Positions 27,394 to 32,079 of a DNA stretch of 32,079 bases are shown here, piece by piece. The notes beneath the pieces are model-generated. The model was not told where the DNA came from. It saw only the letters and a list, made by a program, of their open reading frames with translations, and searched no databases. This DNA comes from Pseudomonadaceae bacterium (GTDB lineage Bacteria; Pseudomonadota; Gammaproteobacteria; Pseudomonadales; Pseudomonadaceae): positions 1 to 32,079 of the forward strand of contig JAIETJ010000028.1 in the NCBI GenBank assembly GCA_019745275.1, given 5' to 3'. Within the stretch, counting starts at the first letter, position 1; every line of letters begins with the position of its first letter. Both the position numbers and the translations under genes were made by a program.

Positions 27394-27470
27394 GTAAGCG
27401 GTAAACCATCGCCTCCAGTGCCTGCTACGCTCTAGCTAGAACCTTTGGCCAGTAGTAGATGAGGTTAAAC

Positions 27471-27971
27471 ATGATTCGTACAATTCTGTATGCGACCGAT
27501 TTGGGTCTGTATGCCCCCTATGTGTTACAGCATGCGCTGGCATTGACTCGCTCCTTTAATGCCCAGTTGCATGTGGTGCACGCGGTGGAGCCGATGGGGC
27601 TGTTTGCCGACTCGGTGCTGCAAACTTATTTGGATGAAAGCACGCTACAAGAAATGCGCAGCAAAGGCTTGGGCGCGGTAATGGCCAGTATCGAGCAGCG
27701 GGTGCTTGAAGGTTTTAACGATGAGATGGGCGAAGCGCCGCACGACATGCAGTTAATTAAGAGCGTACGCGTGCTGCAGGGTGACCCGCCGCAGGTGATC
27801 TTGACTGAGGCGCAGAGACTCTCGGCGGATTTACTGGTGATTGGCAGCCACAGCCATGGCACGACGTGGGATACCCCGCTGGGGCGTACTGCTCAGCGCT
27901 TGGTGCAGTTGTCTGAGTCGCCGGTGTATCTGGTGCCCATGCTGCAGCATCGTGGGCGCGGCGATCTTTAA
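27471..27971 (+). CDS. UspA-family universal stress protein
   Basis: 166 residues from the ATG at 27471, which has GAGG upstream; an in-frame ATG 12 bases earlier lacks one. A single Usp domain: MIRTILYATDLG at the N-terminus (nucleotide-binding Asp10), ADLLVIGSHSHG, and GRTAQRLVQLSESPVYLVP, giving the ATP-binding G-x2-G-x9-G-type pattern in slightly altered form. Cytoplasmic. It lies 77 bases after the 5'-nucleotidase gene and 148 bases before cysB. P. aeruginosa has a Usp gene at the same place from memory. Target and trigger are unknown. Confidence 0.93.
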   Translation: MIRTILYATDLGLYAPYVLQHALALTRSFNAQLHVVHAVEPMGLFADSVLQTYLDESTLQEMRSKGLGAVMASIEQRVLEGFNDEMGEAPHDMQLIKSVRVLQGDPPQVILTEAQRLSADLLVIGSHSHGTTWDTPLGRTAQRLVQLSESPVYLVPMLQHRGRGDL

Positions 27972-28110
27972 ACGGCCGTCGCGGGCGCGCACACTGGCCG
28001 CCGGTTAGACGAGTGGCAGGCAAGTTCAAGATAAAGCGGCTACTTTTAGTCATCATGCTGTGCATATGGTTATATGCGCTCGCCGCTCGTGCGGCACTTA
28101 CTGGTATTGA

Positions 28111-29094
<984 letters not shown>

Positions 29095-29107
29095 TCCTCC
29101 GTTCAAC

Positions 29108-29148
29108 AAAAAGCCCGCCTAGCAGAGTGTCTGCAGGGCGGGCTTTTT
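29108..29148. terminator. Bidirectional terminator between cysB and cysH
   Basis: A 12-bp perfect stem aaaaagcccgcc/ggcgggcttttt (29108-29119 with 29137-29148). The loop contains a second short stem (gcaga/tctgc). A- and T-runs allow use from both sides. Confidence 0.92.
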
Positions 29149-29178
29149 AGTTGTGTAGTTTTAGTTGTTGCTCAGCGG

Positions 29179-29913
29179 TTAGTTCTTGGCAATCAGATTG
29201 CCGGCATGCAGGCCACATTCTTTTTGCGTGGCTTCTTCCCACCACCAGCGGCCTTCACGCTCATGCTGGTTGGGCAGTACGGGGCGGGTGCAAGGCTCGC
29301 AGCCGATGCTGATAAAGCCGCGCTCATGCAGCGAGTTAAACGGCAGTTCGAGCATGCGGATATAGCCCCACACCTCTTCGCTGCTCATATTGGCCAACGG
29401 ATTAAATTTGTACAGTGGTTTATCGGCCGTCGAGAATGCACCGTCAATCTCAACTGCGGCGACATGGCTGCGGGTGCCGGGGCTTTGATCGCGGCGCTGG
29501 CCAGTCGCCCAAGCGCGTGCCGTGCTTAGTTTGCGGCGTAGCGGGGCGATTTTGCGTACCCCGCAGCATTCGCCATGACCGTCTTTATAAAAGCTAAATG
29601 ATCCCTTGGCTTTGACCATGGCTTCAACGGCGCTGGCTTCGGGCGAGAGCAATTCGATGCTGATGCCGTAGTGCTCGCGTACCTGTTCGATAAACCGGTA
29701 GGTTTCGGGATGCAGGCGGCCGGTGTCGAGGCTAAAAACTTTGACGTTTTTGTTGAGTTTCCAGGCCATGTCCACCAGCACTACGTCTTCGGCGCCGCTG
29801 AAGGAAATCCACAGTTCGTCGGCAAAGTGCTCGAAGGCCAGTTTGAGAATGTCTTGTGGGGATTTGCTGGCGTAACTGGCAGCTAACTCAGCTACATCGA
29901 AAGGATGACTCAT
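29179..29913 (-). CDS. cysH: Assimilatory adenylyl-sulfate (APS) reductase CysH
   Basis: Reduces adenosine 5'-phosphosulfate to sulfite with thioredoxin. The 244 residues show the 4Fe-4S ligands of the APS-type enzyme: C116-C117 (GECCGVRK), C205 and C208 (GCEPCTRP). The catalytic cysteine is C233 in [20 protein letters not shown] and [12 protein letters not shown] form the nucleotide-binding part. The Fe-S cysteines show that it uses APS rather than PAPS. The start at 29913 gives [11 protein letters not shown]. aeruginosa has a longer N-terminus but the homologous region begins here. The neighbouring cysB is its probable activator, and NfuA-type carriers could supply its cluster. Confidence 0.97.
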   Translation of the reverse strand: MSHPFDVAELAASYASKSPQDILKLAFEHFADELWISFSGAEDVVLVDMAWKLNKNVKVFSLDTGRLHPETYRFIEQVREHYGISIELLSPEASAVEAMVKAKGSFSFYKDGHGECCGVRKIAPLRRKLSTARAWATGQRRDQSPGTRSHVAAVEIDGAFSTADKPLYKFNPLANMSSEEVWGYIRMLELPFNSLHERGFISIGCEPCTRPVLPNQHEREGRWWWEEATQKECGLHAGNLIAKN

Positions 29914-29977
29914 CAGGCTGCTCTCTTGGTTAAATACGCGGGGCTAAAGTGGCGCTGAACGCTCTGTGCAGCGATGG

Positions 29978-29993
29978 TAACAAATAGTTGTTA
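29978..29993. promoter_or_regulatory. Inverted repeat between cysH and thrH
   Basis: TAACAA-atag-TTGTTA, a perfect 6-4-6 dyad 65-80 bases before the cysH start and 125-140 before thrH. It could be an operator, but it does not clearly match a CysB consensus I know. The rest of the 204-base gap holds nothing I can name. Confidence 0.35.
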
Positions 29994-30117
29994 TGCGGCT
30001 AAATACCGAAGTGCCTGCATCAGGCTTTAATCTGGGTATAAGCCGCGCCACGCGTTGCGCGCGGGCAGATGAGCGGCTAAAGTGCCGGCTAATTTTATCG
30101 CCCATTAGGAGTCACCC

Positions 30118-30735
30118 GTGGAAATTGCCTGTCTCGACCTAGAAGGCGTGTTGGTTCCGGAAATCTGGATTGCCTTCGCGGAAAAAACCGGCATCGAGTC
30201 GCTGAAAGCTACGACTCGGGATATTCCCGACTATGACGTGCTGATGCAGCAGCGTTTGCGGATTCTTGACGAGCACGGTTTGAAGCTGGCCGATATTCAG
30301 GCGGTGATTGCTACCCTGAAGCCGCTGGACGGTGCAGTGGAGTTCGTTAACTGGTTGCGTGAGCGCTTTCAGGTGGTGATTCTCTCGGACACCTTCTACG
30401 AGTTTTCGCAGCCGCTGATGCGCCAGCTGGGTTTTCCCGCCTTGCTGTGCCACAAGCTGATCACCGATGAGACCGATCGGGTGATCGGCTATCAATTGCG
30501 CCAGAAAGACCCTAAACGCCAGTCGGTGATTGCCTTTAAGAGCCTGTACTACCGGATTATCGCCGCCGGCGACTCGTATAACGACACCACCATGTTGGCC
30601 GAGGCGCACGCCGGGATTTTATTCCATGCGCCAGACAACGTGATCCGCGAGTTTCCACAGTTCCCGGCGGTACACAGCTTTGCCGATCTGAAGCAGGAGT
30701 TTCTCAAGGCTTCGGTGCGTGATCTGAGCCTCTAA
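30118..30735 (+). CDS. thrH: ThrH phosphoserine phosphatase / phosphoserine:homoserine phosphotransferase
   Basis: 205 residues beginning with GTG at 30118, preceded by AGGAG at a 5-base spacing. HAD-superfamily motifs: CLDLEGVL (D7 nucleophile, E9 in place of the usual second Asp), LSDTFYEF (motif II), K-rich PKRQSVIAF (motif III) and GDSYNDTTML (motif IV). The DLEG motif is diagnostic for ThrH of Pseudomonas, which dephosphorylates phosphoserine and can pass the phosphate to homoserine. Cytoplasmic, in serine/threonine synthesis. Followed by a strong terminator. Confidence 0.96.
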   Translation: MEIACLDLEGVLVPEIWIAFAEKTGIESLKATTRDIPDYDVLMQQRLRILDEHGLKLADIQAVIATLKPLDGAVEFVNWLRERFQVVILSDTFYEFSQPLMRQLGFPALLCHKLITDETDRVIGYQLRQKDPKRQSVIAFKSLYYRIIAAGDSYNDTTMLAEAHAGILFHAPDNVIREFPQFPAVHSFADLKQEFLKASVRDLSL

Positions 30736-30753
30736 GCTTAAACTTCAGTCGCA

Positions 30754-30787
30754 CACCAAGCCCGCTTTTGCGGGCTTGGTGGTTTTT
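30754..30787 (+). terminator. Terminator of thrH
   Basis: A 12-bp perfect stem caccaagcccgc/gcgggcttggtg (30754-30765 with 30770-30781), loop tttt, then five T. No T-run on the other side, so pabB is not obviously terminated here. Confidence 0.92.
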
Positions 30788-30798
30788 GGCGGGTGGCT

Positions 30799-32046
30799 TT
30801 ACAGCTGTTCGAGGGTGGCCAGCAGGATGGCTACCTTGCTGATCGACTCGGCATATTCATCCTGCCAGTTCGAGTCGGCGACAATGCCGCCACCGCCCCA
30901 GCAGCTGACGTGGCCGTCTTTGATCAGCAAGCTGCGAATGGCGATGGAGCTGTCCATCTCGCCGCGCACATCCAAGTACAGCAGCGACCCGCAATACAAG
31001 CTGCGGCGAGTCGGCTCTAGCTCATCAATAATTTGCATGGCGCGAATCTTCGGCGCGCCGGTGATCGAGCCACCGGGGAAGCAGCCTTCGAGCAAGTCGA
31101 AGGCATCGCGGTCGCTGCGCAGTTGCCCGGTTACGCTGCTGACCAAATGATGCACGTTGGGGTAACTCTCAAGGGCAAACAGTTCCGGCACCTTTACGCT
31201 GCCGGTGCTGCAACTACGGCTAATGTCGTTACGCAGAAGATCAACAATCATCAGATTCTCGGCGCGATCTTTGTCACTGGCCAGCAGTTGATTGGCCATT
31301 TGCAGGTCTGCGTGCGGTTCACTCATGCGCGGACGCGTGCCTTTAATTGGCCGGGTTTCTACCTGACCTTGGCTAAGGCGTAAAAAGCGCTCGGGCGACA
31401 GGCTCAAGATCGCGGCGTCATCGCCCAGTCGCAGGTAACCGGCAAACGGCGTCGGGCAGGCGGCGCGCAAGGCGCAATAGGCCGCCCACGGGTCGCCTTG
31501 GCAGGCGGCGCTAAACCGCTGGGCAAAGTTCACCTGATAGCAGTCGCCGGCGAGTATGTAGGCCTGAATACGGGCAATCGCCGCTTGGTACTGCAGGTTA
31601 TTTATGTCAGCGCTGAAACTGCCCTGCAGTTTGAACGGCGCCGCGCTATCGGCGCTCGGCTGGCTAAAAAGTTGTTGCAGGCGCTCGCGCTCAGTGTTGG
31701 CCAGCGTTGGGTGAAACACCAGTTGGCTGGTTTGCAATTGATGGTCGCTGATCAGGGCCCAGGCATACATACCCAGCTGCGCATCGGCGAGGCTTAGGTC
31801 ATCGAGTGCTGCGCTCGGCAAATGCTCAATACGTCGAGCAAAGTCATAGCTCAGGTAACCCAGCAAACCACCGACAAAAGGCAGTGGGCAGTCGCTTGGC
31901 GCGTGGGCCTCACCCAGCGCGGCGAGGGCTTGGCGCAGGCGCTCAAGGAAGTCCTTGGCTGATTCGTCGGGCGCGGCCGCCAACTGTGCCAATGGCCAGG
32001 CGCTAAGGATGTCGTAACGTGCTCGAGTGGCCAGTGGCCGGCCAGC
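30799..32046 (-). CDS. pabB: Aminodeoxychorismate synthase component I PabB, N-terminus missing
   Basis: Converts chorismate and glutamine-derived ammonia to aminodeoxychorismate, the p-aminobenzoate precursor for folate. 415 codons are open from 32046. The chorismate-binding domain is complete: NFAQRFSAA, FAGYLRLGD, LSLSPERFLR, TRPIKGTRPRM, CFPGGSITGAPKIRAM, YCGSLLYLD and GGGIVADSNWQDEY. Upstream homology continues into GRPLATRARYDILSAWPLAQ, which belongs to the N-terminal domain. There a TAG at 32047-32049 interrupts the frame, 30 bases from the window edge. The only in-frame start-type codon near the upstream end is a TTG at 31992, inside the conserved region. About 35 residues of a normal PabB are thus missing or disrupted, by a sequence error, a contig end or a real mutation. 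Confidence 0.88.
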   Translation of the reverse strand, partial: AGRPLATRARYDILSAWPLAQLAAAPDESAKDFLERLRQALAALGEAHAPSDCPLPFVGGLLGYLSYDFARRIEHLPSAALDDLSLADAQLGMYAWALISDHQLQTSQLVFHPTLANTERERLQQLFSQPSADSAAPFKLQGSFSADINNLQYQAAIARIQAYILAGDCYQVNFAQRFSAACQGDPWAAYCALRAACPTPFAGYLRLGDDAAILSLSPERFLRLSQGQVETRPIKGTRPRMSEPHADLQMANQLLASDKDRAENLMIVDLLRNDISRSCSTGSVKVPELFALESYPNVHHLVSSVTGQLRSDRDAFDLLEGCFPGGSITGAPKIRAMQIIDELEPTRRSLYCGSLLYLDVRGEMDSSIAIRSLLIKDGHVSCWGGGGIVADSNWQDEYAESISKVAILLATLEQL

Positions 32047-32079
32047 CTAACGCTCGAGTTTTGTTGTTTTGTGCCCCCG

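Noticed and set aside
32022..32066. CTCGAG sites and GGCC-rich inverted repeats near the right edge, possibly a mobile-element end
   Set aside because: The repeats are short and overlap the pabB coding sequence; no transposase or target duplication is visible.

Overview
The window reads as chromosomal DNA of a Pseudomonas or close relative. The evidence is the near-identity, as remembered, of OprI, CysH, ThrH and the DAHP synthase to Pseudomonas proteins, and gene neighbourhoods that match P. aeruginosa blocks. GC content looks moderate for the genus. Almost all of the window is core genome, densely coded, with small gaps and several strong hairpin terminators. I see no rRNA, tRNA, CRISPR array, insertion sequence, phage or integration site. 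The window cuts a gene at each end (DUF2970 protein on the left, PabB on the right).

Layout, left to right. (1) 1-5270, minus strand: MetH (B12-dependent methionine synthase) with its terminator, then a leucine-rich-repeat protein kinase and the start of a DUF2970 membrane protein. (2) 5439-9573: Cti, the periplasmic haem cis/trans fatty acid isomerase; a convergent exported DUF1223 thioredoxin-like protein; the Fe-S carrier NfuA with a strong terminator; and a small conserved protein of unknown function. (3) 9749-14006, minus strand: a protein with two cyclic-nucleotide-binding-type domains and a degenerate rhodanese domain, preceded by a two-gene unit of a RoxA-like di-haem cytochrome and a membrane-anchored catalase-fold haem protein. 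(4) 14130-19072, minus strand: PnuC and a NadR-like kinase (nicotinamide riboside salvage), GreB, and a YbbA/YbbP-type ABC transporter.

(5) 19083-21453: divergent tesA, a small four-cysteine protein, an exported L,D-transpeptidase and, converging on it, the Braun-type lipoprotein OprI that such an enzyme could anchor to peptidoglycan. (6) 21771-24493: an unrecognised membrane-anchored protein, a small GNAT-like protein and a class I DAHP synthase. (7) 24728-27393: a PilZ protein whose start codon overlaps that of a divergent, tightly coupled set (thioredoxin-like, PanE-like reductase, cytosolic 5'-nucleotidase). (8) 27471-32046: UspA-like protein, CysB regulator, CysH (APS reductase), ThrH phosphatase and PabB.

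Themes are methionine/sulfur/one-carbon metabolism (MetH, CysB, CysH, PabB), envelope lipid and peptidoglycan maintenance (Cti, TesA, Ldt, OprI) and redox haem or Fe-S proteins. The least explained parts are the di-haem cytochrome/catalase-fold pair with a possible sigma-54 promoter, the LRR kinase, the cNMP/dead-rhodanese protein and the 421-residue protein at 21771-23036. All functional calls come from reading motifs and remembered family features; no database search was run.
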